From Schistocephalus solidus (taxonomy: Eukaryota; Platyhelminthes; Cestoda; Diphyllobothriidea; Diphyllobothriidae): a stretch of 64,000 nucleotides of DNA. A model generated the notes under the pieces. It ran no database searches, had not been told where the DNA came from, and saw only the letters and a program-made list of their open reading frames with translations. Numbering within the stretch: position 1 is the first letter of the stretch; every line of letters begins with the position of its first letter. Of this stretch, positions 10,966 to 22,400 are shown piece after piece. The DNA lies in contig WEDG01000844.1 of the NCBI GenBank assembly GCA_017591395.1, positions 56,600 to 120,599 on the forward strand, given 5' to 3'. The translations under genes were made by a program, and so were the position numbers.

Positions 10966-11866
10966 TACACGTCACTAGGCGACCGCCTGTGAGGGCTCTA
11001 GTCTGAGCTCCAGGGCACAACGGAACATACATATTCCTTAAGCAGATCGGTGAGCCCCACACTATCATCATATTCACGATCACAACCCACAAAACAACGA
11101 GCCCGTGGCTCAATGTTAGAGCGTTCGACTAAAATACCAAAGGTCGCGGGTTCGAATCCCAGGTGTGCCACACTTGGGATTGGGTATGACTGGCTGATGA
11201 CGGCTAATAAGCCAGAAATGGCCATTCTGGTCTCCCTTGTCTTTGTCGGTTCCAACTTATCAACATATGCTACACGTCGCTATGCGACCACCTGCGAGGG
11301 CTCTAGTCTGAGCTCCAGGGCACAATGGAACATACATGTTCCTTAAGCAGATCGGTGAGCCCCACACTATCATCATATTCACGATCACAACCGACAAAAC
11401 AACGAGCCCGTGGCTCAATGGTATAGTCTTCGACTCAAATACCAAAGGTCGCGGGTTCGAATCCCAGGTGTGCCACACTTGGGATTGGGTATGACTGGCT
11501 GATGACGGCTAATAAGCCAGAAATGGCCATTCCGGTCTCCCTTGTCTTTGTCGGTTCCACCTTATCAACATATGCTACGTCGCTATGCGACCGCCTGCGA
11601 GGGCTCTAGTCTGAGCTCCAGGGCACAACGGAACATACATGTTCCTTAAGCAGATCGGTGAGCCCCACACTAGCATCATATTCCCGATCACAACTGACAA
11701 AACAAAGAGCCCGTGGCTCAATCGTAGTGCGTTTGACTTAAATACTAAAGGTTGCGGGTTCGAATCCTAGGTATGCCACACTTGGGATTGGGTATGACTG
11801 GCTGATGACGGCTAATAAGCCATAAATGGCCATTCCGGTCTCCCTTGTCTTTGTCGGTTCCACCTT
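10964..11866 (+). mobile_element. Tandem array of a tRNA-derived SINE, about 305-bp units
   Basis: Three head-to-tail units. The tRNA-like heads start near 11095, 11401 and 11705, a spacing of 304-306. Each head has a pol III A box (TGGCTCAATGG at 11411-11421) and B box (GGTTCGAATCC at 11454-11464). The body includes a TGATGACGGCTAATAAGCCA segment and a TGTCTTTGTCGGTTCCA segment, followed by a second half with CTAGTCTGAGCTCC and CAGATCGGTGAGCC. The heads do not fold into a closed acceptor stem, so these are not tRNA genes. The same unit is tandem on the opposite strand at 46676-47280. Confidence 0.85.
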
Positions 11867-13110
11867 ATATATCAATTGGAAAATAGGAAACCCAAGCAGC
11901 ATGATTAAAAGCAATGAAGTTCTTCGGGAAACAATAAGAAACTTTATTAGGTAAAGTTTTGACGATGGTTCCCCAGGTCGTCGTCAGACCTGAGGTAAGT
12001 TTGCGAAATAGCGAAAATTTAAAACGTGATACAAGTCGATATTGCTTAGTCGTTCCTGCCAATGGCTGTCATTGTGGGGTGAACTCCCGTGAGGATTGAT
12101 TGTCGCCTCTTTCATCTTTCTTTAAGGTTGCCGTACTCAGGGTCTGATTCGACATGGCGTTTAATGCATGAGTTATCTTAGTAAATGGCCTTCAATAATT
12201 CTCGGCCTCTTTAAGATGGACAGGAGGTAACAATCCGGGTTGTGTCCCAGGCAAATTTGTGCCCAGTTTCCAGCTTATGCTTGGCAACTTGAAACAAGTT
12301 GTCTCGCCTTTTTACTGCTAACTGATGTACATGTATGCGCGTTGAGGCTGATTTTCTTGTCTGATCACAATACACCGCATTGCAGCTGTTGCATGGAATC
12401 TTGTATACGTCTTCTTTTTTGTCTAAATAGCCAACCCTTTCCTTAGGGTGTACAGAGCTGATTTCGTAGTGTTGTCGTTGGTTTGTGTGCCACTTAAATT
12501 TAATGCTTCCGCAGGTGTCTTTCAACAAAGTTCAGTCACGTTCTCGATGTATGGAAGTGTTCGCCAGTTCTTTGATTTGGGCGCTTGACCGGAACAATCT
12601 AGTTCCTTGTCTTCTTATTTTAACTCCTATCGTCTCATGCATCGACTATTACAGAGCTAATTAACAGAACAGTGCGTTTTAGCTCGATTGAGTAGGGTGT
12701 TAAGAGTATTCCGCTTGTGAGCGATAGGGTGGTTGATCTTGTAATGCAGGACAACTTCCACAAAAGCTTCTTTGCGGTAAACCGATATTTGAAATGTCCC
12801 GTCAGTCTTTCGCTAAACGGGGACATCAAGAAATAGGAGTTTACTGTCAACTTCTCTTTCGAGCATTCAGGTGATTCCTGGTAACGTTGAATTAATAACG
12901 CCATGCAGTGTTTCTATTTGATCCTTTAACGATAACAAACGTGTCACTCACATAGCGTACCCATAAGTTTGGATTAACAAGTGGTAAGGCCATAGCTTCT
13001 AATCTTTGCATAGTTACTTCAGCAAAGAAGCCGGAGATGGATGAACCCATAAGGGCTCCCTTTAGCTGTTAGCTCTTGTGAGAAGGAAAAGTTCCAATTG
13101 ATACTTATGA
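11867..13110 (-). pseudogene. Penelope-like element copy C, 3' half (RT palm to 3' end)
   Basis: Read from 13110 downward: GALMGSS-ISGFFAE (RT motif 4), WVRYVSDTF near 12960 (catalytic box; the first D of YVDD is now S), a connecting region with several frameshifts, then the endonuclease: KKEDVYKIPC, AVYCDQTRKS (G of YCGQT replaced by D) and TRIHVHQLAVKRRD at 12340-12420. The 3' untranslated end has the CTGACGA hairpin at 11961-11987, with the following GAAA changed to CAAA. It ends against SINE sequence at a short TATATAT. The copy is clearly dead. The missing 5' half of the RT lies inverted at 13560-14357. Confidence 0.8.
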
Positions 13111-13560
13111 TCGTAAAGTTTCGCTAAAATCTAGACGAAGTGTGCAATGCGGAAAATCTTACGCAGGAACATTGATGCCGAAAAACGAAGATTTTGCCAA
13201 AGTCTATCCAAATTAAACCAGCCATAAGAACTCCCCGAAGGATATCAGATTGCAAATCGTTACGGGCAAAGCATCCTGGGTGCCTTCATTCCAAATGCTG
13301 ACTACAGACTTCAGAAATTCACAATTTCTAAAGAGCAACACATGCAATTTTGCTGAGATAATCTTCCTACACACTTATTTTAATGCGCAAATGGGACGAT
13401 TACCTGTTTTGCCGACATTGAACGACAGAAGAAGAGAGAGAGGTTTTGGACAAGAACCGGATGGCTATTTCTCAACGATTTTACACGAACCAAAATCAGT
13501 CAACAAATATTGTAGACTTGTCATCCAGAAACCTCAAAATAACCTAAAAGCAAGTACCTT
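13111..13560. other. Junction region of Penelope copy C
   Basis: This lies between the antisense 3' half and the sense 5' half of the same element. It includes an open plus-strand frame at 13250-13564 with no recognisable motif, which may be element N-terminal or 5' untranslated sequence. Confidence 0.35.
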
Positions 13561-14357
13561 CTAAAGGAATGAAATAATATTTCTGATTCAAAATACGTAG
13601 ATTTCTTTGCGAATTTGGAGTCCATAATTTCAGCAGAAACGTTTACAGAAGAGGAACGTTTCACAATACGGAAAAGCACTGTACATGCCTTTAGGACCCG
13701 AAATCCTTTTACAATCCTATCAAACGAAGAGAAGATGGCATTGAAACCCTTAAAAACCGATAACAACATCGTCATCCTACCTGCGGACAAAGGAGGTTCA
13801 ACAGCCATCTTTAACAAAGTGAACTACGATGAAAAGTTGCTTTCCTTGTCACAAGATACTTCAAACTATAAACCTCTTAACGCGGATCCTACAAAAACGC
13901 AGAATTCAACTATTGAAAGGGTTTTAAAGCGTCTTACAGGGAAGAAGCAAATATCAGGAGTAAATACTAAGCCCCTAAGACAAACCGAATCGGCCATAGC
14001 AAAAATCTATGGACCACCTAAGGTTCACGAAGCCGTAGTACAATTGAGACTAATATTCTCATTGATCGATGCACCCAATTAAAACATTTCTAAGTGGCTT
14101 TTCCACAAATTACATCCATTGACAAGGGATTGTGAAACCTCTATAGAAAATTCTGTAGAATTTCAGAACAAATTGCGAGGACTCCAGATTGCAGCCGATG
14201 AAATAATTATATCGTTCAATGTTGTCTCTCTTTTTACATCCATACCAATAGATTCGGCAAGGCAATACACAGAAGAATTACTGCAGTCTTGTGACCTGGA
14301 TGATTCTGTATCTGCCTTGTTTGAACTCTTGGATCTAGACCTGGAAACGAAATGATT
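13560..14357 (+). pseudogene. Penelope-like element copy C, inverted 5' half (RT N-terminus and fingers)
   Basis: The plus frames hold the conserved start of a Penelope reverse transcriptase: ALKPLKTDNNIVILPADKGG at 13738-13797, IAKIYGPPKVHEAVVQLR near 14005-14050, and after a stop at 14080 the RT motif SFNVVSLFTSIPID at 14215-14255 (first catalytic Asp replaced by Asn). It ends at LLDLDLETK. At the equivalent residue copy B begins with CLETNF, and copy C's own antisense half takes over. The two halves of copy C therefore add up to one element whose 5' part is flipped. Confidence 0.8.
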
Positions 14358-14404
14358 ATTCATAAAGCTTTATATCTCTCATGAATCAATGCTGTTTATC
14401 GAAG

Positions 14405-15690
14405 ATGGCAGTTCGATCGTCATAGTTCGACGATGTCCACCGTAGGCTCCACACCATGGTGGTGCAGGGACAGTGACTGGCACTGGATGATAATGAGGTT
14501 AGACTTGTCCTACATCTACCTACTCTCTCTTCCACTACCCCCACCTAAGCCCGGTGTTAAGACAGAGTCGAGAAGACCTGAGATTGGAGGGGGCGCAGGC
14601 CCACATACTTTGGTCCAACACAAAACCAGAACACAATAACATAAGGGAGGGGCGGCTCGGATTGCAAGTGAGTGGGAGTGCCATAAAGGCCACATTAATA
14701 AGGAGCCATAGCAACCTGACTCTCAGTCCGTCAGTCGTCCATTGCGCACAAACGCACGCACTGGGCTCTCCACGTGGTCCAAGTTACCCCGTTAGTTAAC
14801 AACCGTCCAAGTCTAGGCTTTTAGCGCATGGTGATAGTTTCAAGCGCGTTAGAATGTTCATAGTGAGGAAAAGGCGGTGAGGCGTCAACCTCAATCTCTA
14901 CCCCACCAACACAAGCAGGCCATCGTACAAGCCGGTCGATTTTCTGATGCGAAAGTGGGCACGGTGGCTGACAGGACTGGTGTATCCGTCTTCGCCCGCC
15001 TCAGCACGACCTGGCCCCCATAACGCACACACCAAGATTCACAAAACCAGTTGATATGGAGGAACCATTGCCGCCTGACTCCCAGGCCACTGGTCGGGTA
15101 CGGGATGATGGCGAGTATGTTGTGTATGTATTGGTGGAGGAATTGTATTTTGATGTGGTTTAGCCTAAGGTGGGTTACCGCAGGCTATCATGGAGGCGGG
15201 CGTGGTGACTGTATGTCGGAGCCGCAGATACGGGTGAACCACTCTCTTTGCAATGGATTTGCAAATGACCGACCATGCCGATGCCTGAGCTGAATGTGCG
15301 ATCGCCATGAGGACACGTTAGGGCCGAGTTTCAATCGCTAGTAATGGGGGCGGCGGTGGTGGTGGTGGAGGTAGCTTGTGGCGGGTATTCAGAGGTGGTC
15401 TCTTCGGCATTAATTGGAGTGGAGGAAGTAGTGTCACTTTTGATCGTCGCTGTGATCGACGTCGGAGTTGCGAGAGGAAGGATGATGCCGGTGATTGATG
15501 TCGGCGGGCCATCGGAGGTTTGAGCACCGGTGGTGGGAGTTGTAGTCATTGTGGGGTTGGAAGCAATGTGGGCAGAAGGGATGTTCGTTGAAGCAGAAGT
15601 TGATGTTGAGGGATTATTGTTGCGTTACGTCCGAAGGTGTCCGACCAGGCCGATTCACGTGTGGAAGGTGTGTTGATAGCACGGGCTTGT
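14405..15690 (-). mobile_element. LINE copy 4: 5'-truncated 3' end
   Basis: Begins with GCAGTTCGATCGTC at its 3' end and carries the same order as 29790-31450: GGTGCAGGGACAGTGACT, the C-rich segment CTCTCTTCCACTACCCCC, the CATTAATAAGGAGCCAT segment and the low-complexity linker (15340-15560). It breaks off in the first zinc finger at about 15690. It lies next to the inverted half of Penelope copy C. Confidence 0.75.
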
Positions 15691-18196
15691 TACTTCCATG
15701 AAATGTATGCTCTATGTACTTTAAAAACCAACAGTGAAACTGCAATAAAAGAGGGCTTTTGAAATTGAGCCACCATCTTTTCTGCTCTTCATTTGCATGT
15801 GAATCCTGTTATATGTACGTCAGTTGGTTTAGTTCATCCATTATATACGAAATTTTAACCCAATTTGTTTATTCAAACAACAAAAATGAGGTCATCAGTG
15901 CACGACGCTGGCACCAATTTGAATGAAGTCCAATTTGTCGAAGTTTTGAGACATATTCAAGGACGATTCTTCATGATTTCAATGTATGCATTCATCGGCC
16001 ATCCGTTTGTGATCTTCCGGTGTTCTGTGGTTTGTGTGCCCAACCTTATTCACGGTGAATAGATGACCTTTTTGCTGAAAGTTTTGGAATTTCACTTTCA
16101 AATAAAGCGTAGCTCTCTCTTTCTCAAGGTTTTGTAACCGGAAATACCCTTTATCCAAGTGTAAAATTTTAAAAGGTCATATTTTTATACCAACTGAGCA
16201 CATGAAAGAAAAGTTTTTCTTTAGGTTTTCTTCAAAATATGTTTCAATGGATCTAAAATTGAGGATAAAAATGAACCCTACCCAAAGCAGCCATTTTTTC
16301 CAGTGTATTTTTTATAGGCAGCCGGAAAAAGACTCGATAATCAAGTATCCTGGGATAATGCCGTATGTTACTTAAGGTTATAACGCTACTCAAGTAATCC
16401 TTAGGAGCCAAAAATAATTTCAACATTTCGGCTCACATTTTATGGGATAGCAAATCTACTATGTGTCACGTACTATGCTTTAGCCGATTTAAACAGACAA
16501 ACAACTTCCTCGTTACCTGATCAACTACCATTTGGCCGAATTGCTGATCAATCAGGGAGCAAATAACGGACTTCAGTGTTGTCCCTCGGTTTGCTCTGGC
16601 CGTTCTTACGAATTTGAGGGATGGTATTTGCGTCTATACGGAATATCACTGGATTTCGAAGTGACTAGATAATTGCTACAGATATGCAGAAATCTGACAA
16701 TACAGAAGACAGTTCTAACAACAGTTTGGTAGGCCTGCTTTGTTTGCTGTCTTTTTCATAACAGGATGAAATTAAGTTGCAGGCAACACAGACTGCCTTC
16801 TGCAGCAATTACCGAACCAGCATATTGATGATATATCGCCAACGATATGGCGCATTTCTAAATACCGCACGCCATGGAGAGTATCCTACAGACAGAAGGG
16901 ATCTGAAAGCATAATCGCAAAAGGCCACCTTTTAGACAAGAAACCGGCATTTACCGCCAAGCTTCACGATTGCTGATTGGTCACCGCTAAGCTGTTGCCT
17001 CCAGTGGTTGTAAACAGAAGCACTGTGTTGGGAAGCGAGCATGTGGTACGTATAGACGGGCTAATATGGCTCCAGCAGCCACCGCGTCACACTCCAACGG
17101 CAGCTGACTGACTGATTCAGAGAAGTGACAGTGCGGTCGACGCGGTGAAATCCATCCCCATGGCACTGTACACTGCATTAATTCCTATAACAAGTTCCTC
17201 GTAGTCGTTAGTCTGGGCAGGTGAAATGATTGGTTTGAATATTGGGGAACAAGCTCGTCGTGTCTCCTTCTTAATGTGATTCCGATGACCCCCTCCCACA
17301 AACATGAAATCCAAGATGTCCTCTAGTGTGTGTGAAAGCGGGTTACAGTGTGCTGGTTTTGTGTAGCTCGTGTGGGTAGATCCGAGTCAACCTCCGGTCA
17401 GCTTGACCCTCTCTCGACATTGAAGCCTAATGGGTGAGGGAAACGAAAGTGCGTTAGGCGCAGTGCAATCAGGCTTCACTATAAACAAATTCACGCTCAA
17501 GTCACTTGTGCGGCGTGAGGCACACGGTCGGCGTCGTTGCTCCGGCCCGTGTTTGTTTTGCTATCTCAGGTTATATTTTAAGGATGACCTTGAACTGCGC
17601 AGCATAACCCGTTAATTCAAACTTGTGGCAAGTTGGCTGGAAGATAAATCCGCGCTGTGTCCTTATCTGCATAACTCGCCAGTTGTTCGGACTGTTATGA
17701 GGCAGGAGATAAGTGGTTATTCTTCTTTTAATAATAATAGCAATCCATTTAGGTGGAGTGGGCAGACAGATTAAAACTCCACCAGGCTTGTTCGGGGAGA
17801 GGAATTTAAAAAGGGGCTTTTGAACACACATCAGCGCTTGCTTCCTTACACCACTATTAAATATGGAAAAAAAGACAGCTGTTTGTAGGTGCCAGCTGAC
17901 TGCAAAATGTGCGAGCTGCCTGCCACATGCATGAACGCAACGCATACACAAGTAGGCGTAGAAAAGCACAGAGGCTAGGCACTTTGAAAAGGGTCCTTCG
18001 GAACCATTTCCGGGAAGACAAGCAAAGATTATAAGGTAGTCGTATGCTTTCACACGTTGAAAGGGACGGGGGGACAGCAAAACGATAATTGTGGACGTAG
18101 GATGCCCAGAGAATGGCTGAGGCGCGGGCAAAATATAAGAAGGGGGTGGGTAAATGAAAAGCAGATTAGAAAACCGAATCCACCCTTGCGACCAAT
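15691..18196. other. 3' flank of the EF-hand gene; no second gene seen
   Basis: The part at about 16180-16470 is a copy of the AT-rich dispersed repeat (TCCTGGGATAATGCCGTATG; CGGCTCACATTTTATGGGAT). A 186-codon minus-strand frame at 17571-18131 lies just past the EF-hand stop codon and shows no family motif; I treat it as 3' untranslated or chance sequence. Confidence 0.45.
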
Positions 18197-18340
18197 TTAC
18201 TGCCCTTGAGCCGGCTTGAATATGACTGGTCCGAAGAAGGTCTTGTATGGACTGTTGTTGTCCTCGCCAAGGAAGTATTCCACCCAGGCTGATAAGTACT
18301 CATCGCTGCTAATTTTACCATCCTTGTCTGTGTCCAACAC
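18197..18340 (-). CDS. EF-hand gene, exon 3 (last coding exon)
   Basis: A pyrimidine-rich acceptor ending CAG (18343-18341) precedes a frame that starts V-L-D-T-D-K-D-G and ends with TAA at 18199-18197. It supplies a canonical EF-hand loop DTDKDGKISSDE and a tail AWVEYFLGEDN...KTFFGP. The tail parallels VIAEYFFDEDIKGKTAKLWG at the end of the first unit in exon 1. The phase fits the exon 2 donor (AAG|GTGAGT). Confidence 0.8.
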   Translation of the reverse strand: MLDTDKDGKISSDEYLSAWVEYFLGEDNNSPYKTFFGPVIFKPAQGQ

Positions 18341-18369
18341 CTGAAAAAAGACAGGTAAAAATCAAGAAT

Positions 18370-18795
18370 TGTTGGGGGGATGTGAACGAATACTGACGAT
18401 GGTTATTAAACCAGAAATGCTCCTTCCAGTCTTCCTTGACTTTACCGACAATATTAATCTGCCTATTCTATTACGAACCACTGTGCGGCTGCTGGAGGGG
18501 CTGCAGAAAGCGTCGCAAGGCAGAACTGAACGAATGCGTTCCGTTATCGATCGGTGAGCCTTAATCAACCAATGCAGTCAATATTTCCCATCTCAACCAG
18601 CAAGACAACGAGCCCGTGGTTAAATGGTTAGAGCGTTGGACTTCTGATCAATAGGTCCTGGGTTAGATCCTCGCTTGATACAACACCTAGGGTTGGGTAT
18701 GACTCGTGGAGGACGGTTAATAAGCCAGAACTGACCATTCCAGCCTCCTTTGTCTTTCTCGGCAATATTCACCTGCCTATACTACTGATATGTGC
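18370..18795 (+). mobile_element. Degenerate tRNA-derived SINE in intron 2 of the EF-hand gene
   Basis: Holds ACGAGCCCGTGGTTAAATGG (A box), GGTCCTGGGTTAGATCC (decayed B box), GGTTGGGTATGACT and the GTCTTTCTCGGCAATATTCA segment, in the order of the SINE body. The tail resembles the second subfamily seen near 39262-39740 and 53830-54385. Confidence 0.65.
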
Positions 18796-18949
18796 CTTTT
18801 TAGGGTAGACTAGACAAAGTTTTTTCCTCCTGACAGGTGGCAGCCGTTCACCCTAAGTTACTTCTTTTCGTGGTTTTCAGTAGTCCACCGGCGGTCCTAC
18901 GTTACCTGCGCTGAAACAAGACATAATTATGCTATGCCAGATTTCTATA

Positions 18950-19200
18950 ACATATATTAAAAATTCTAAAGGCATCGAAAATCAATGTGAAAAGAGCTTA
19001 CTATTTAAGGGGTCATATTTTCCGAGTGTCATTTTTGTCGGGCAGCCTTCTTTGGCGACAGAAATATCTTGGGATTATGCTGTATGACAATCAGTACTTA
19101 TAACCCTAACTAAGAAATCTTTTCTAATTTAAATCCCATTTCATCATTTTGGTTAGCAGTTCCTGCGATAGACCATCTACTGTATGTTCCTTCGTCCTCA
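18950..19200 (+). repeat. AT-rich dispersed repeat copy (intron 2)
   Basis: Shares the CTTGGGATTATGCTGTATG block and the following TTTTGGTTAGCAG...GATAGACCATCTACTGT segment with the other members listed for this unclassified family. Confidence 0.45.
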
Positions 19201-19524
19201 AGCAGAAGAGGGCACTGGTAATTCACTTTTCTTTGTTTGCCATTGCCTGCAAAAGCTCTGAACCAGAGCTCAGTGCCAAACGGAACACTTCTATAGGTTC
19301 TGCATGCAGCGCAAATCGAAAGGAGGGACCTTGAACGAAATTGAAGGCCACTGGTGATGCGCATCTTTTGAGGTCCTACAATATATCATCCTAAGTTGGT
19401 TAATCTTCCTAAATGCTCCAATTCGTTTGAGATAATGAGAATTTAACGTACACATTGAAGAATCGGTTTTATATGGATTTCTGATGAGCAGTGAGAAAAG
19501 TTGCAACGAAACCTGTCCACTCAC

Positions 19525-19735
19525 CTTAAACATTCCCTCTGCCTCACCCCGGCCGACTCGCCAGGCTTCCTGCAGGTTTCGGTACTCTGTCATAGAGATG
19601 TAACCAGTGCCTTCAATATCCACGGCTTGAAGAACGTCCAGCCAAACTGGTCGATCTGATGTCTGAAATCGCCATTGATCATGGAGCGAAGATTGTGTAT
19701 GAACTGCTTTTCCGTCAGCTCAGTGAAGTGGTTGG
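19525..19735 (-). CDS. EF-hand gene, exon 2 (frame broken near 19645)
   Basis: The donor is AAG|GTGAGT at 19525/19524. With the acceptor TGTAG at 19736, exon 1's split codon reads on through NHFTELTEKQF, homologous to the helix before the second EF-hand of unit 1. That frame and the next one (WLDVLQAV and loop DIEGTGYISMTE) differ by one base, the shift lying near the TTT at 19644-19646. Summed exon lengths (829+211+144) are one base short of a multiple of three, as expected for a lost base. A shorter exon starting at 19655 after ATCAG would stay in frame but drop about 27 residues. Confidence 0.7.
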
Positions 19736-20379
19736 CTACATCATTGTGGAATTTAATAGAAAGAGGGTTCGCACATCAAGTGGTAACATATGCGCTAGCA
19801 AACACGCAGCGTCAAAAATCATGAAATATCGGAACCAATATTTGAGTATTCTTTCAAAAAAGATAGGCTACTTAAGTGGCCTTACAATGCCAAGTAGTCT
19901 AGGGCATACGATCAGGTCTCTGCGTGCATGGGCACATGCTGGCTTGTAGTAACGCAGTGTTTCAGTCTCCAGTATATTACTTATGTAGTTGTTTTAGAAG
20001 GAGCGTGCAAGAAATCGATTCTGATGTTCAGGTATGTTAAAAAAATGAGATAATTCAACGTTGGAAGAGCTTGCAGATTTGCACGTTATTCTAAAAACAG
20101 CCACAACTTGTAGTGCAGTTTTTCGTCAAAGCAAATTTTTGTTGTCTGTTTATGAGGAACTACTGTAGTTTTCATAGAACTTGTAACCTTTGGATAAATG
20201 GATAATAAAGCAAGTAGTTCAAAGACGCCGTGAATTTGAGCAAATCCTCCACTATTCTTTTGCCAAACTAATGCGCAGAATGATCTTGACCCAAGCATAC
20301 ACGAAGAAGTCCCGGCAAGCCATTTATTATGCAGGCACATACAGTAAGCTTGCTATCTCTGAAAATGTCAACCTATATT

Positions 20380-20700
20380 CTGAAAGTGTTAAATTTTCGA
20401 CAAGGTTGTTAAAATGGAGTTGTCGTATTTGTTATCTTGCAGCACAATACTAAAAGTTTTCAGCCTCTACAGCATGCCGGCTTAGGAACAAGCCTCCTTC
20501 AGATCACCTATAAACTATAAACTTTGTAAGCAAGGACTACATAAGTAGTGTGGAGATTTCTAATTAATTTACGGAACCCTCAAAAATGCAAATATAATTT
20601 TTATAGAAAAACATGCACACAATATTCTTTTACTTAGAGAAAGTGTATCATTTGGATTTCAGAGGCTTTTTTCATTTGCCGAAAAACCTTGAATTCGATC
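20380..20700 (-). repeat. AT-rich dispersed repeat copy, reverse orientation
   Basis: Matches 26930-27200 in order: GCATGCCGGCTTAGGAACAA, ...TAAGTAGTGTGGAGATTTCT, ...AAAATGCAAATATAATTTTT, ...ATAGAAAAACATGCACA. Defined as reverse relative to the copy at 25990-26345. Confidence 0.5.
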
Positions 20701-20939
20701 AGTCGTTGTACTTGAATTGAGGGTTTCCAAACTATATGATGCATGCATTTCGTTTAAGGCAATTCATGATATGAACGTAGACCATGTTTTCTACTTTACA
20801 ATCAGCAGTTATAAATGAACAGCTACAATGCTGTTTAAATTGACATTTTATGCTTCTAAGAAACTACATAACTATTAGTTATCTTTAAAACCGAAAGATA
20901 ATCTTTCTTCAAGCAAAAATTGAAAAAGATTTATGATTC

Positions 20940-21260
20940 TATGACCGAAGTACAAGACAGAATATTTTTATGCATATTTTCTTTAAAATATATACGGAGG
21001 TATGTGGGCGTCAAAAATCGATGAAGAAATGCACAATACTTGAATAGTAATTTTTTACAGAGAGTAGTTTTTGAAGACGGCCGGAATGTAGCTCGTTCGA
21101 AAGCTTGCATCCTTACGCGAATGAAATATTTTGGGATTGTGTTGCAGGTTAATTAACGTTAAAATCCTAAGTGAGTAGTCTTTTCGAAAACAAAACATAT
21201 TTTAGAAGTTCCAGTGACATTTAATAAGATAAAAATAGACTGTTGCTGTTAACTCAAATG
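20940..21260 (+). repeat. AT-rich dispersed repeat copy
   Basis: Contains GGGCGTCAAAAATCGATGAA, GACGGCCGGAATGTAGCTCG, ATATTTTGGGATTGTGTTGC and ACATATTTTAGAAGTTCC in the same order as 25990-26345. Confidence 0.5.
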
Positions 21261-22289
21261 TGATTAATGGGCAGGGAAACACATACTCAGTGGAGCTCAG
21301 CATGCTACCAGGTACGAAGAAACTTGGTGTTAGTGCCTTGTGTATATCGCCATTAAGGCGCTTATGTTTGAAAGAACCTTTAAAAATGTAGTTTCACTGC
21401 CTCAAGTACTTCAGTGTATCCGTCAAACATGTGCGACCGTTGAGTTGGTGGATGGGGCATCTAGAGACGAGTCTTTGGCCTTCTTAAGGTAAGTGCTAGA
21501 AAATGGGTTTGCCGCATGCTATAGACTGAAGGATAGTCAAAATTGTGATCAAAGATTAGCAGAGAAACAGAAAGGGTTTAATAATCAATGCAAAGCAAGG
21601 GTAATGTCTTGGTTTGTTAAAATGAAACACCAGATTGTCGAGCTAACAAAACATGTTCATGAACATCTTACAAAATGGCAAAAAAAGTGAACAGAAGAGC
21701 CCTTTTTCTATCCTTGCACAACTGAATCAACAATATCCTTTGGTAGAAGTGGCTAATAAAAGAGTTACTCACTCAAAAGGGTTGAAACAAAATTTGCAGT
21801 TGCTAGTAAACTGAGGCCTTAACATTTTTACCTTCTATAGTACGCAATAAAATACCTTTAGACGTTCGATCGAAACTGGCCAACGATTATGCTCCAGTTC
21901 ATCAGTAAGCATTCAACGCATGCTCTGAGGAGTATTTCAATTTGTCCTTTTTCATTTAACCCCAGGCATGCACATAAATATTGAATAGCTCATTAAACGT
22001 ACTCATTTGATTGGTCAGTGTGAAGGTAAAAGTATTTGTCTATTTGTTTTTATACATGGCAAAACCTCGTCACATGAGACGTATGCAGTATTTCATTCAC
22101 AGAAGTTTTCCACAGGGTCCGGGGATTTTCGGCATAAACACAGAGTTTCCTTCCTATCCAAAAGGCTGGTCATTAAAATGTCTGAATATGATCCTGGTCC
22201 TCTGAAAGGTTATTTTTTACGTGGACGGTGGAAAACTGCATAACCCGAGTGATATGTACTCGAAGAGGGAAAAATATCTTGCCAAAATC

Positions 22290-22400
22290 GCGAAGCCACA
22301 GTTCGTTTCATCACCATCCTCATCATAATCCTCCTCAGCAGCATCATCATCATAATCACCACCACCCACACCACTATCAGCATCAACACTAACAACAAGG
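22290..22400. repeat. CAT/ACC-rich trinucleotide stretch
   Basis: Imperfect CAT, CAC and CCT triplets; the frames across it (poly-Met, poly-Val or His) are repeat artefacts. Confidence 0.75.

Noticed and set aside
11095..11170. Apparent tRNA gene with good A and B boxes (also near 11405, 11709, 46780, 47085 and 63255)
   Set aside because: No closed acceptor stem, repeated with a long non-tRNA body; these are SINE heads.
10964..11866. Regularly spaced repeats that could suggest a CRISPR-like array
   Set aside because: Units are about 305 bp and homologous throughout with no unique spacers; tRNA-derived SINE in a eukaryote.
17571..18131. 186-codon minus-strand frame after the EF-hand stop codon
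   Set aside because: No motif, no splice link, lies in the expected 3' untranslated region; treated as chance.
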